From assembly GCF_000635915.2 (NCBI RefSeq), contig NZ_CP015614.1, positions 62,001 to 126,000 of the forward strand: a stretch of DNA of 64,000 bases. Direction: 5' to 3'. Positions within the stretch are counted from its first letter, which is position 1, and each line of letters begins with the position of its first letter. Shown one piece after another: positions 8,421-17,386 of this stretch. A program made the translations under genes and the position numbers. Below the pieces are notes generated by a model. It was given only the letters and a program-made list of their open reading frames with translations, ran no database searches and was not told the DNA's origin. This DNA is from Brevundimonas naejangsanensis (GTDB lineage: Bacteria; Pseudomonadota; Alphaproteobacteria; Caulobacterales; Caulobacteraceae).

Positions 8421-11400
8421 TCACTCCGCCGGCGTGTGGCTCTCTCCCGCCATCCGCCGCTGCCCGGCGAACATCCGGTTCAGCGTCCGCCGTCCGAAGC
8501 CGGCGATGTCGTCGATGATGGTGAACACCGCCGGGATGTAGAGCAGCGACAGGAAGGTCGAGGAGATCAGCCCCCCGAGGACCGCCACGGCCATCGGCGA
8601 GCGGAACTCCACGTCGGCGCCCCAGCCGATGGCGATGGGCACCATGCCCGCCCCCATCGCGAAGGTGGTCATCAGGATCGGCCGGGCCCGCTTGTGGGCG
8701 GCGTCCATGATGGCGTCGAAACGGCTCAGACCGCTCTTCTCGGCCATGATGATGTAGTCGACCAGCAGGATGGAGTTCTTGGCCGCGATCCCCATCAGCA
8801 TCAGCACCCCGATCAGGGCCGACATCGAGAAGCTCTTGCCGGCGATCACCAGGGCGATGAAGGCGCCGCCGATGGCCAGGGGCAGGGCCGCCATGATGGT
8901 GACCGGATAGGCGAAGCTTTTGAACAGCAGGGTCAGCACCGCATACATCAGCAGAATGCCCGACAGGAAGGCGATGCCGAAGCCGATCAGCATCTCCTGG
9001 ATGAACTCGGCGTCCCCGGCCGGGACCTGTCGCACGCCGTTGGGCAGGCTCTTGACCGAGGGCAGGCGGTTGACCGCCTGACCGGCGGCGCCGGTGGTGA
9101 TGCCGTCCAGCTCGGCCGTGATCGAGGCGATGCGCGAACGGTCCTGACGGCTGACCGTGGCCGGCCCGGCGCCGAACTCGATGTCGGCCACCGCGCTCAG
9201 CGGCACCGAGGCGCCCGAGGCGGTCGGCACGCGCAGGCTTTCCAGCACATTCAGGTCCTCGCGCGCCGCCTCGGTCAGCTGCAGGCGAATGGGGATCTGA
9301 CGGTCGCCCAGGTTGTACTTCGGCAGGTTCTGATCGACGTCACCGATCGTGGCGACGCGCACCGCCTGCGAGATGGCCCCCGCCGAGACGCCCAGCAGCG
9401 CCGCCTCGTCCGGGCGCGGCGTGACCAGGATTTCCGGGCGAGCGATGGCGGCCGTATTGACCACATTGGCCAGGCCCGGCACGCCGCGCATCTCGTCTTC
9501 CACCTTGCGGGCGGCCGCTTCCAGCGTCGCCGGGTCGTCGCCTAGGATGGAGAAGGTGTAGCTGGTGCCGTCGCCGGGGCCGCCGCCCTGCTGGGCGATG
9601 CCGGCGCGGATGCGGGCGCCGGGGATCTGCTTCAGCTCATCGACCATGACGCGCGCGAAAGCCTGCTGGCTCAGGTCGCGCTGACCCTTGGGCACCATGT
9701 CGGCGTAGACATTGGCCTGGTTGACCGCCTGGCCGCCGACGGCGGCGTAGACCGAGGTGACCTCGGGCCGGGCGTTCAGCGTCTGGGTCACCTGCCGCAC
9801 CACGGCGTCGGTCTGGCGCAGGGTGGCGCCCGGCGGCAGCTCGATCTGGAAGGCCGCGCGGCCCTCGTCGGCGGGCGACATGAACTCGAACGACATCTTG
9901 GCGACCACGGACAGGCCGATCGAGCCGAACAGGAAGGCCGCCCCCATGACGAAGACGATCCAGCGATGGCGCAGGCACCACTTCAGCGCCCGCAGATAGC
10001 CCGCCATCCAGAAGGGATCCTTGTCCTCATGGTGGGTGTGCTTGAGCATATAGGCCGCCATCAGCGGCGTCAGCAGACGCGCCACCACCAGGGAGAAGAA
10101 GACGCTGATGCAGGCGGCCAGCGCAAAGGCCTTGAAGAACTGGCCGATGATGCCGGGCATGAAGCCGACGGGCGCGAACACGGCGATGATGGTGCCGGTC
10201 GTCGCCACGACCGCCAGGCCGATCTCGTCGGCGGCCTCGAAGGCGGCGTCATAGGGCGGCTTGCCGTCGCGCATGTGGCGCACGATGTTCTCGATCTCGA
10301 CGATGGCGTCGTCGACCAGGATGCCGATCGTCAACGACAGGGCCAGCAGCGTCACCACGTTCAGCGACTGGTCCATCGGCCCCAGGATGGCGAAGGTGGG
10401 GATCAGCGACATCGGCATGGCCGTCGCCGCGATCAGGGTCGCGCGCCAGTCGCGCAGGAAGATCCACACCACGATGACGGCCAGCACGGCGCCCAGGATC
10501 AGCGCCTCCAGCGAGGCGAGGTAGGATTCCTCGATGTATTTCACGCTGGAGGTGACCTGTTCGATGGTCAGGTCCGGGTGGCGCTCGTCGATCTTCTCGA
10601 CCTCGGCGCGCACCTTTTCGGAGACCTTGACCTCGCTGGCCTCGCGCGAGCGCAGGAAGTTGAAGGTCACGGCCTCCTGGCCGTTGTAGCGGGCCAGACG
10701 GCGCGGCTCGCTCCACTTGTCGACCACCACGCCCAGGTCGCCCAGGCGCACGTTCTTGCCGTCGCCGACCGGCACCAGGGTCTCGCGCAGCTGTTCGACC
10801 GAACCGGCGGCGCCCAGCGTGCGCACCGCGCGCTCCGACCCGGCGATGGTGACGCGCCCGCCCGGCAGGTTGTTGTTGACGTTGGTCAGGGCCTGGCTGA
10901 CCTGCGCCGCCGTGACGCCGTAGGCGCTCAGACGCTGCGGATCCAGCTCGACGCGGATCTCGCGGTCCACCCCGCCCGAACGGTTGACCTCGCCGACGCC
11001 GCCCAGCGCCAGCAGTGCGCGGCTGACCTCATTGTCGATGAACCAGCTGATCTGTTCCGGCGTCATCGTTTCCGAGCGCACCACATAGGTGATCAGGGCG
11101 TCGCCGGTGATGTCGATGCGCTGGACCGTCGGTTCCTGCATGTCCTGCGGCAGGCTGGCGCGCACGCCGCTCATGGCGTTGCGGACGTCGTTGGTGGCCC
11201 GCTCGGTGTCGGTGCCCAGCTCGAACTCGATGGTGGTCGAGGACACCCCGTCCGAGACGTTGGAATAGATGTGGCGCACGCCCGACAGGCCGGCGATCGA
11301 ATCCTCGATCACCCGCGTGACCTGCACCTCCATCTCGGTCGGGGCGGCGCCCGGGCGCGCGGCCGTGACCGCCACCAGGGGGAAGTCGATGTCGGGGTTG

Positions 11401-11510
11401 TTGTTGATCCGCATCCCGGCGAAGCCGGTCACCCCGCCCAGCGTCAGCAGCAGGAACAGCAGGATGACGGGGATGGGGTTCTTGATCGCCCAGGCGGAAA
11501 TCTGGTTCAT
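8421..11510 (-). CDS. RND-family efflux permease (AcrB/MexB-like)
   Basis: 1029 aa, inner-membrane proton-driven drug exporter working as a trimer with an adaptor and a TolC-type channel. Typical layout: TM1 (residues about 10-30), a large periplasmic loop, six-helix bundle TM2-6 from about 335 with the proton-relay LTIGILVDDAIVEIENIV, a second periplasmic loop, and the final helices with LMLMGIAAKNSILLVDY carrying the relay lysine. MDQSLNVVTLLALSL and GFGIAFLSGILLMYAVLTLL are also family-typical. It lies 9 nt after the adaptor gene in one operon. No outer-membrane factor or regulator is adjacent. The substrate is unknown. Confidence 0.95.
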   Translation of the reverse strand: MNQISAWAIKNPIPVILLFLLLTLGGVTGFAGMRINNNPDIDFPLVAVTAARPGAAPTEMEVQVTRVIEDSIAGLSGVRHIYSNVSDGVSSTTIEFELGTDTERATNDVRNAMSGVRASLPQDMQEPTVQRIDITGDALITYVVRSETMTPEQISWFIDNEVSRALLALGGVGEVNRSGGVDREIRVELDPQRLSAYGVTAAQVSQALTNVNNNLPGGRVTIAGSERAVRTLGAAGSVEQLRETLVPVGDGKNVRLGDLGVVVDKWSEPRRLARYNGQEAVTFNFLRSREASEVKVSEKVRAEVEKIDERHPDLTIEQVTSSVKYIEESYLASLEALILGAVLAVIVVWIFLRDWRATLIAATAMPMSLIPTFAILGPMDQSLNVVTLLALSLTIGILVDDAIVEIENIVRHMRDGKPPYDAAFEAADEIGLAVVATTGTIIAVFAPVGFMPGIIGQFFKAFALAACISVFFSLVVARLLTPLMAAYMLKHTHHEDKDPFWMAGYLRALKWCLRHRWIVFVMGAAFLFGSIGLSVVAKMSFEFMSPADEGRAAFQIELPPGATLRQTDAVVRQVTQTLNARPEVTSVYAAVGGQAVNQANVYADMVPKGQRDLSQQAFARVMVDELKQIPGARIRAGIAQQGGGPGDGTSYTFSILGDDPATLEAAARKVEDEMRGVPGLANVVNTAAIARPEILVTPRPDEAALLGVSAGAISQAVRVATIGDVDQNLPKYNLGDRQIPIRLQLTEAAREDLNVLESLRVPTASGASVPLSAVADIEFGAGPATVSRQDRSRIASITAELDGITTGAAGQAVNRLPSVKSLPNGVRQVPAGDAEFIQEMLIGFGIAFLSGILLMYAVLTLLFKSFAYPVTIMAALPLAIGGAFIALVIAGKSFSMSALIGVLMLMGIAAKNSILLVDYIIMAEKSGLSRFDAIMDAAHKRARPILMTTFAMGAGMVPIAIGWGADVEFRSPMAVAVLGGLISSTFLSLLYIPAVFTIIDDIAGFGRRTLNRMFAGQRRMAGESHTPAE

Positions 11511-11519
11511 GGCCGGGCC

Positions 11520-12683
11520 TTACTTCTTGGCGGGCGCTTGGGCGGCGGGAGCCGGGCTGGCGGCGGCGGCGGGTGCCGGCGCCTTGGGCGCCGCCACCGT
11601 CACCTTGTCGCCGTCGTTCAGGAAGCCGGCGCCGGCCACCACGACCCGCACCCCGGCCTCCACCCCCTCGACCGAAGTCTGGTCGTCGTTGCGCGACAGC
11701 ACCGTCACCGGGGCGAAGCGCACCGAGGAGTCGGCGTTCAGCACGAAGACGCCGGATTTGTTGCTGCGGTACAGGACCGCGTCGGTCGGCACCACCGTGG
11801 CCGGACGGGCGCCCGCCTCGATGGCGGCGCGGGCGAACATGCCCGGCTTCAGCGCGCTGCCGGGCGACAGGCTGATGCGCGCCAGGCCCAGGCGGGTCTG
11901 AGGATTGACCTCAGGCGTGACGATGCGGACCGTGCCGGTCGTCGATCCGGCCTGGCTGGAGGTGATGGCCGCGCTCTGCCCGGCCTGGATCAGCGGCAGT
12001 TCGGTCTCGGGCACCTGGGCGTCCAGCTCCAGGCGGCCGTCGCGCACCATGCGGAACAGTTCGGTTCCGGCGTCGATGATCTGGCCCTTGGTGACGCTGC
12101 GGCTGATGATCAGCCCGCTGACCGGCGCGCGGATGGTGGCCTGCGACAGGCGGGTCTGGGTCTCGGACAGCGAGGCGCGCGCCGCAGCCAGATTGGCCGT
12201 CGAGGCGCGCTGGTTGGCCAGGGCCGTATCCAGCGCCGCCTGGCTGAGGAAGCCGCGCTCCTTCAGCTCCTGCGCGCGGGCCAGGGCGGCGTCGTCGCGC
12301 GCGGCGTTGGCCTCGGCCGTCTGCACCGCCGCCTGCTGCTGGCGCACCTGGGCCCGCAGCAGCACGTCGTTCATCTGCACCAGCGGCTGGCCCTGTCGCA
12401 CGTAAGAGCCTTCATCGACATAGACGGTCGTCGCCGTCAGCCCGCCGGTCTCGGCGCCGACCGGCACCTCTTCCCAGGCGGTGACGGTGCCCGAGGCGAC
12501 CACCGTGCGGGGCAGGGCGACCGTCGTGGCCGTCGCCGCGCTGACGGTCTGGCGCGAGGCGCCGGCTTCCTTTTCCTTGGGGGCCTCGCCGTGTCCGCCG
12601 CAGGCGGCCAGGGTCAGGCTCGCGCACAGCGCCGCGGCCAGGGCGCCGGTCAGTGGGGCCGAAAAGCGTCGAGAGGTCGCCAC
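11520..12683 (-). CDS. RND efflux periplasmic adaptor (MFP/HlyD family) lipoprotein
   Basis: 387 aa from a GTG at 12683 (V in frame). An in-frame ATG at 12710 would add nine residues but has no ribosome site, while AGGA lies about 9 nt before the GTG. The lipobox LTLAAC near residue 28 implies an inner-membrane lipoprotein. Order: barrel-sandwich half (VPVGAETGGLTATTVYVDEG), a long alpha-hairpin coiled coil (about residues 95-165), second lipoyl half (ATIRAPVSGLIISRSVTKGQ), beta-barrel and membrane-proximal domains, and an Ala/Pro tail. It bridges the adjacent permease to an outer-membrane channel not encoded here. Confidence 0.92.
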   Translation of the reverse strand: MATSRRFSAPLTGALAAALCASLTLAACGGHGEAPKEKEAGASRQTVSAATATTVALPRTVVASGTVTAWEEVPVGAETGGLTATTVYVDEGSYVRQGQPLVQMNDVLLRAQVRQQQAAVQTAEANAARDDAALARAQELKERGFLSQAALDTALANQRASTANLAAARASLSETQTRLSQATIRAPVSGLIISRSVTKGQIIDAGTELFRMVRDGRLELDAQVPETELPLIQAGQSAAITSSQAGSTTGTVRIVTPEVNPQTRLGLARISLSPGSALKPGMFARAAIEAGARPATVVPTDAVLYRSNKSGVFVLNADSSVRFAPVTVLSRNDDQTSVEGVEAGVRVVVAGAGFLNDGDKVTVAAPKAPAPAAAASPAPAAQAPAKK

Positions 12684-12864
12684 GTGCGGATATCCTGGGA
12701 GGTTGAGCATTCAGTCAGGCGCGCGCCAACCTTCTGTCCGACGGCGCGGGCATAGCAACGCTGTTTAACCCTTCGGCGATCCCCGCTCAAACGACTCGAT
12801 CGCAATTACAGAGAAGTAATCTGCGGGCGGGCCGTCGAGAGACGCTTCAAATAGGCGACAGGGG

Positions 12865-13296
12865 TCAGGGCCGATCCCGCGCCGGCAGGGCGGCGACTTC
12901 GGCGTCGGTCAGGCCTTTGACCATACGAACGCTGCACGGCGTGTTGTCAAAGTCCCGAGGCGCCGAGACGATGCGGGTCCAGTCGCCCACGCACAGGCGG
13001 GTAAGCCCGCCGTTCGGCTTGAAGCCGATGGCCAGCGCATTCTCCAGGTCCGGACAGACGCCCAGGGTCTCCAACTGATAGACCGACTTCGACCCCGTGC
13101 GCACATAGACGTTGCGCCCGTCGTTCGAGACGCGGAAATTGCGAATGTCGCGCTGGAAGATGCACTGGCGCGCCGTCGCGTTCGCGGCGGTCTGGCCGCT
13201 GCTGCCGCCATTGGGCCCGCCGTTGACCGGCGCGCAAGCGGCGATGGTGAAGGTCGCGGCCAGAAGAGCCGGAGCCATAGCGAGACGAAGGGTCAT
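12865..13296 (-). CDS. Small secreted lipoprotein (DUF6491-like)
   Basis: 143 aa. The signal peptide ends in a lipobox (TIAACAPVNGG). A Gly/Ser linker is followed by a compact domain beginning RQCIFQRDIRNFRVSNDGRN. Three further Cys (CPD, CVG, CSV) could form disulfides with it. The layout resembles the DUF6491 family of Caulobacterales proteins, from memory. The start at 13296 has GAGG 7 nt upstream. Function unknown. No operon partner is close enough. Confidence 0.7.
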   Translation of the reverse strand: MTLRLAMAPALLAATFTIAACAPVNGGPNGGSSGQTAANATARQCIFQRDIRNFRVSNDGRNVYVRTGSKSVYQLETLGVCPDLENALAIGFKPNGGLTRLCVGDWTRIVSAPRDFDNTPCSVRMVKGLTDAEVAALPARDRP

Positions 13297-13395
13297 GACG
13301 CTGCCTCGGTTGACGTCGATCAGGGCGGTGCGCCCGGTCTGAACCAGGCCAGTGGCGTTATGCACGACAACGCCGGGCGCGCGCGCTGGTTTCGC

Positions 13396-15222
13396 TTAAA
13401 CGGCGTTATCGCCTTCGGTCAGCCAACGGGTCGCCGACAGCCGGCGCGCCGCCTCGGCGCTCAGGGGCGAGGGCCGCCCCATGGCCAGGGCCGCCAGATG
13501 CTCGCCCAGCAGGGGGGCGACGCAGAAGCCGCGCGAGCCCAGACCGGTCAGGACGAACAGGCCGGGGCGCCATCGGCCGCACAGGGGCAGGCGGTCAGGC
13601 GTCGTGGCGCGCACGGCCGCGCGGCGCCCCCGCGCCTGAGCAGGCGCGGCCTCGACGCGCGCAGCGCATTGGGGCAGGGCGGCGCCGAGGGTCGCCCGGT
13701 TGCGGGCGCTGGCCTCGTCGGACGCCTCGGGCGTTTCGACGCCCCGGTCGTGGGTGGCGCCGTAGAGCATCCCCCGCCCGGTCGGCGCCGCATAGCCGCC
13801 CCAGGCCGCCGGGACGCTCGGGCCGGGCGCCGCTTCGTCCTCGATCCAGTCCGCCTGCCCGGCCACGGGCGACAGCGGCAGGTCGGGCGCCAGCCGCGCC
13901 GTCCCCCAGCCCGCCGCCAGCACCACGACGTCCGCCTCGATCAGCACGGCGTCGTCCTCGCCCGACAGGCGCCATCCGTCCGTCATCGGCTCCAGCCGCG
14001 CCACGCGCCCGGCGATCCGCTCGGCCCCCTCCAGCCACGGCTCCAGTATGGCGTCGGAGCGCACGGCCAACGCCTGCGCCATCATCAGCCCGCCGCGAGG
14101 CGTCGTCTCGCCCAGACGCATCGAGCACGCCGCCGCGTCCAGGCGCTGCATCGCCCCTTCGGCCCACAGCTCCTGAGCGGCGATCTTGTCGAACCGGACG
14201 GCGTCGCGCGGCGCCTGCTCCAGTTGCAGCACGCCCTCGGCGACCACGGCGCCGCGCAGGGCGCGATAGAGGTCGCCCGCCCGCTCCAGCGCCTGGGCGT
14301 GAAGACCGGCGATCAGGGCGTCGCCCGCATCCAGCCGGGGCGTGACCAGCGACGCGGGAAAGCCCGAGGCCCCCGCGCCCGCCCGCTCGGCCTCGATGAC
14401 GGTGACGCGCGCGCCCTCGGCGATCAGGGCCCGCGCCACGGCCGCCCCGGCGATCCCGGCGCCGACGACGGCGACGTGGACCGGCCGCTCCGGCCGCGGC
14501 TCGCCCGCCATCCGCGCTTCCAGCCGTTCGCGCTTGCGGCCGTGGCCGGGCTTTTTCTCGACCGTAAAGCCGTGCTCGGCCAGGCCCCGCCGCACGGCCC
14601 CCGCGACGGTGAAGGTGGCCAGCCGCGCGCCGGGCGCCGAGCGCGCCGCGACCAGCGCCATAATCTCGGGCGACCACATGCCGGGGTTCAGCGCCGGCGA
14701 AAATCCATCCAGAAACCAGGCGTCGGCCGCGCCCGACCATTGCTCCAGCGCCCATCGCGCGTCGCCGACGGCCAGGTCGATCGTCGCCCCCCACTGCGGC
14801 AGGTCCAGCCGATGAAACCCGGGCGTCCCGGCCGGCCAGACCGCCAGCAGCCCGGCGGCCGTCTCGGCCAGCTCGGGCCAGGCCGCCAGCGCCCGCGCCG
14901 CCTCTTCGCGCGTCAGGGGGAAGCCTTCGATGGAGAAGACCTTGAGCCGCCCGTTCTCGGGCCGCGTCCGTCGCCACAGGTCCAGCAGGGCGACGATGTT
15001 CAGCCCGGTGCCGAAGCCCAGCTCGCCCACGCTGAAGGCGGATCGCCCGCTCCACGCCTCCGGCAGGCCGCAGCCCTGCAGGAAGACCGCCCGCGTCTCG
15101 GCCAGGCCGTCGTCCTTGGAGAAGTATACGTCGCCGAATCGGCCCGAGCGCGGCGAGCCGTCCTCGGCCCACACGAGAAGCGGAGAGGCGTCGTCAGGCG
15201 CGATGTCGGCGGGATGGGTCAT
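13396..15222 (-). CDS. mnmC: Bifunctional tRNA mnm5s2U34 biosynthesis protein MnmC
   Basis: 608 aa, two enzymes in one chain. The N-terminal MnmD methyltransferase domain (residues about 1-230) shows the SAM site ELGFGTGLNIVALLDLW and WFLDGFSPALNPGMWS. The C-terminal FAD-dependent oxidoreductase domain opens with VAVVGAGIAGAAVARALIAEG (residues about 241-262) and ends GLGSRGFCVAPLLGEHL. It converts cmnm5(s2)U34 to nm5 and then mnm5 in tRNA anticodons. The start at 15222 was chosen by alignment with the family start (VWAEDGSPRSGRFGDVYFS). Full length. The gene downstream is unrelated. Confidence 0.94.
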   Translation of the reverse strand: MTHPADIAPDDASPLLVWAEDGSPRSGRFGDVYFSKDDGLAETRAVFLQGCGLPEAWSGRSAFSVGELGFGTGLNIVALLDLWRRTRPENGRLKVFSIEGFPLTREEAARALAAWPELAETAAGLLAVWPAGTPGFHRLDLPQWGATIDLAVGDARWALEQWSGAADAWFLDGFSPALNPGMWSPEIMALVAARSAPGARLATFTVAGAVRRGLAEHGFTVEKKPGHGRKRERLEARMAGEPRPERPVHVAVVGAGIAGAAVARALIAEGARVTVIEAERAGAGASGFPASLVTPRLDAGDALIAGLHAQALERAGDLYRALRGAVVAEGVLQLEQAPRDAVRFDKIAAQELWAEGAMQRLDAAACSMRLGETTPRGGLMMAQALAVRSDAILEPWLEGAERIAGRVARLEPMTDGWRLSGEDDAVLIEADVVVLAAGWGTARLAPDLPLSPVAGQADWIEDEAAPGPSVPAAWGGYAAPTGRGMLYGATHDRGVETPEASDEASARNRATLGAALPQCAARVEAAPAQARGRRAAVRATTPDRLPLCGRWRPGLFVLTGLGSRGFCVAPLLGEHLAALAMGRPSPLSAEAARRLSATRWLTEGDNAV

Positions 15223-15280
15223 GACGGCCGGTCTATCGACCTGGGCGACCGGACGAAAGCTGGCTGGAACTATGGGCAAG

Positions 15281-15311
15281 AAAAAAGGGACCGTCCGAAG
15301 ACGATCCCTTT
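15281..15311 (-). terminator. Rho-independent terminator with UUCG tetraloop
   Basis: 12-bp stem (15284-15295 with 15300-15311, one G-U) closed by C(UUCG)G, followed on the minus strand by six T. It ends the Ala-rich lipoprotein transcript 43 nt after its stop. Confidence 0.9.
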
Positions 15312-15353
15312 CTCCATCACGGTCCGAAGACCGCGATTTAAGACTGTGAAGTC

Positions 15354-15629
15354 TTAGGCAGCCGGGGCGGCCGGAGCAGCAGCCGGAGCGGCGGCGGCGT
15401 CGGCGGCCGGAGCAGCGGCGTCAGCCTTGGCGGCTTCGCCAGCGGCTTCGCCAGCAGCGGCGGCGGCGTCGGTGGCGGCGGCGTCGGCCGTAGCAGCGGC
15501 GTCGGCAGCGGTGTCGGCGGCGGCGGTGGCGTCGGCAGCGGCGTCTTCAGCCTTGTCGGTGGCGGCGGGTTGGCAAGCAGCCAGGGCCAGAGCGGCGGCC
15601 GAAGCGGCGATCAGAGCGGTGATGCGCAT
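15354..15629 (-). CDS. Alanine-rich small lipoprotein
   Basis: 91 aa. Signal peptide with lipobox ALALAAC, then about 65 residues made almost only of A, D, T, E and P in AADAAATADAA-type periods. It probably forms an extended or helical acidic surface rod. The ribosome site GAAGGAAG 6 nt before ATG is strong, and a UUCG-loop terminator follows, so it looks well expressed. It resembles the small Ala-rich entericidin/Lpp-like lipoproteins in composition only. No homology-based function is claimed. Confidence 0.75.
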   Translation of the reverse strand: MRITALIAASAAALALAACQPAATDKAEDAAADATAAADTAADAAATADAAATDAAAAAGEAAGEAAKADAAAPAADAAAAPAAAPAAPAA

Positions 15630-15786
15630 AGTTTTCTTCCTTCAGAAGGTAAATGCGAGACCATGAACCTCGCTGAGGGAGTGATAACGGCTTCGTGAGC
15701 ACAAGCGCAAGCGATTTCTCACGCGTTCGTGAAGACGCCGCGAGCGCATCTCGTTTGTCGATGCGCCGACGCGCCTCGCCGCGCCT

Positions 15787-16089
15787 CTAGTGGGGCGGAA
15801 TCGGCGGCGTGGCCGGGTCGGTCGGATCGGCCGGCAGCGGCGTCGGCGGCGAATCCGGGTCCGGCGGCAGGGTCGGCGGGGTCGGCGCCGGAACGGCGTC
15901 GCCCGGCGGCGGGTTGGCGGGCGTCATGGCGCCGGGCGCAGCCCTCGAATCCGGCGTGCTCGAGGGTTGGGCGGCCGGGGCGGTCACGCCGTCCGGCCGC
16001 TGCGGCGCGCGTTCGCTGCACGCGGACAACAGCAGAACGGCGCCCACGGCGGTCAGGCTCGGCAGAAGGAATCTTGAGGACGGTCGCAT
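15787..16089 (-). CDS. Proline-rich small lipoprotein
   Basis: 100 aa. Signal peptide and lipobox (LLLSACSERAP) lead into a Pro/Ala/Asp-rich disordered tail (PTPPTLPPDPDSPPTP) with no recognisable domain. Very good ribosome site AAAGGAG 7 nt upstream. Possibly a cell-envelope spacer lipoprotein. It lies between motA and the Ala-rich lipoprotein, all on the minus strand but separated by 96-157 nt. Confidence 0.65.
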   Translation of the reverse strand: MRPSSRFLLPSLTAVGAVLLLSACSERAPQRPDGVTAPAAQPSSTPDSRAAPGAMTPANPPPGDAVPAPTPPTLPPDPDSPPTPLPADPTDPATPPIPPH

Positions 16090-16185
16090 CGGACGGCTCC
16101 TTTCAGAAACGGCCGCGCACGCGGCCGTGATCTTCAGAGAACCGTCGTGAACGCTCCGTGTTCCGAAAGTCGGATTGACCGCCCG

Positions 16186-17055
16186 TCAGGCGTCCATCGG
16201 CGCGGCGGCCAGGGCTTCTTCCATTTCGGTGAAGGACGGCTGGGCGGTCGAAGGGATGTCGCCGCGCCCGATCTCGACCGAGATCTGGGCCGCATTGCCG
16301 TGCAGGTGGGCCACCAGCACCGACTGGATGATCTTGTAGTAGGCGCCTTCCTCTTCGACGATGGCGTTCAGGCGCGAGGCGAACGGCCCGACCAGCCCAT
16401 AGGCCAGGAAGACGCCCAGGAAGGTGCCGACCAGGGCGCCGCCGATCATGCCGCCCAGCACCTCGGGCGGTTCGGTGATCGAGCCCATCGTCTTGATGAT
16501 GCCCAGCACCGCCGCGACGATGCCCAGCGCCGGCAGGCCGTCGGCCAGGGTCTGCAGCGCATGGGCGGGGGCCAGGGCCTCGTGGTGGTGCTTCTCCAGC
16601 TGCTTTTCCATGGCGTCCTCGATCTGGTGCGGATCTTCGAGGTTCATGGTCATCATCCGCAGGGTGTCGCAGATGAAGTCGGTGGCGAAGTGGTCCTTCA
16701 GCACCTTGGGATATTTCTGGAAGATGGTGCTTTCGGCCGGCTTTTCGATGTGGCTTTCCAGGGCGATCACGCCCTTGGACTTCATCGTCTTGGTCAGCTG
16801 GAACAGCAGGCTCAGCAGGTCCTTGTAGTCCTGCTTCTTCCACTTCGGCCCGGCGAAGCATTTGCCCAGCCCGCCCAGGGTGGCCTTGATCACCGGCAGG
16901 CTGTTGGAGATCAGGAAGGCCGCGATCCCCGCCCCGAAGATCGCCATCAGCTCATAGGGCAGCGAATAGAGGATGGTCGCCATCTTGCCGCCGTGCAGCA
17001 GGAAGCTGCCGAACACCATGGCGAACAGCATGACGATGCCGATGATCTGGAACAT
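16186..17055 (-). CDS. motA: Flagellar motor stator protein MotA
   Basis: 289 aa (E. coli 295). Proton-channel stator subunit forming MotA5MotB2. Four membrane helices: residues about 1-20, 35-52, the pair at about 170-190 (ALGIVAAVLGIIKTMGSI) and 200-225 (GGMIGGALVGTFLGVFLAYG). The cytoplasmic loop carries the conserved LESHIEKP and the charged residues that meet FliG. The prolines of the last two helices (DGLPALG, ITEPPEVLG) are present. motB is not adjacent; in Caulobacter motA and motB are also unlinked. Confidence 0.96.
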   Translation of the reverse strand: MFQIIGIVMLFAMVFGSFLLHGGKMATILYSLPYELMAIFGAGIAAFLISNSLPVIKATLGGLGKCFAGPKWKKQDYKDLLSLLFQLTKTMKSKGVIALESHIEKPAESTIFQKYPKVLKDHFATDFICDTLRMMTMNLEDPHQIEDAMEKQLEKHHHEALAPAHALQTLADGLPALGIVAAVLGIIKTMGSITEPPEVLGGMIGGALVGTFLGVFLAYGLVGPFASRLNAIVEEEGAYYKIIQSVLVAHLHGNAAQISVEIGRGDIPSTAQPSFTEMEEALAAAPMDA

Positions 17056-17157
17056 GGGGCGAGCGGGCGTCCTGCAGCCGAAGGGTCAGACGCCTTATCG
17101 CCGTTAATGCTTAAGGGCGCGTTTCGCGAATCCCGGTTCGGCACAAAAAGAAGAAGA

Positions 17158-17376
17158 CCCTCTCCCTCCCCTTCATGGGGAGGGTGGTCGCGCAGCGACC
17201 GGGTGGGGAGGGCCGGGCGATGCTAGCCTCAACGTCATCGTGGTCCACGCCGTCATCGCGGCCAACGTCATCCCGGTCTCGACGCTTGCCGGTCCCGGCG
17301 TCTGAATAGCCTCGCCGCCCCCACCCGGCTTCGGCTTCGCCTCAGCCACCCTCCCCGGGCCGGGGAGGGAGAAGGG
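17158..17376. repeat. REP-doublet-like inverted element (CCCTCCCC arm type)
   Basis: Arms 17158-17187 and 17346-17376 invert, each a CCCTCCCC/GGGGAGGG hairpin. A nested pair (CGGGTGGGG near 17200, CCCCCACCCGG near 17318) also inverts. It occupies most of the 331-bp gap between motA and the acyl-CoA synthetase gene. The rest of the gap shows nothing clear. Confidence 0.8.
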
Positions 17377-17386
17377 CGGCGCTGCC

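Noticed and set aside
9966..12755. A 929-codon frame antisense to the RND efflux genes
   Set aside because: Low-complexity R/G/H/D-rich shadow of two clear efflux genes, with no domain and no ribosome site.
13360..15357. A 665-codon frame antisense to mnmC
   Set aside because: R/P/G-rich shadow. The minus strand encodes a complete two-domain MnmC.
15354..15629. Repeated GCGGCGTCGG-type units looked like a short tandem array or CRISPR
   Set aside because: The units are irregular Ala/Asp/Thr codons of one lipoprotein gene with a signal peptide and good ribosome site. There are no constant repeats or unique spacers.
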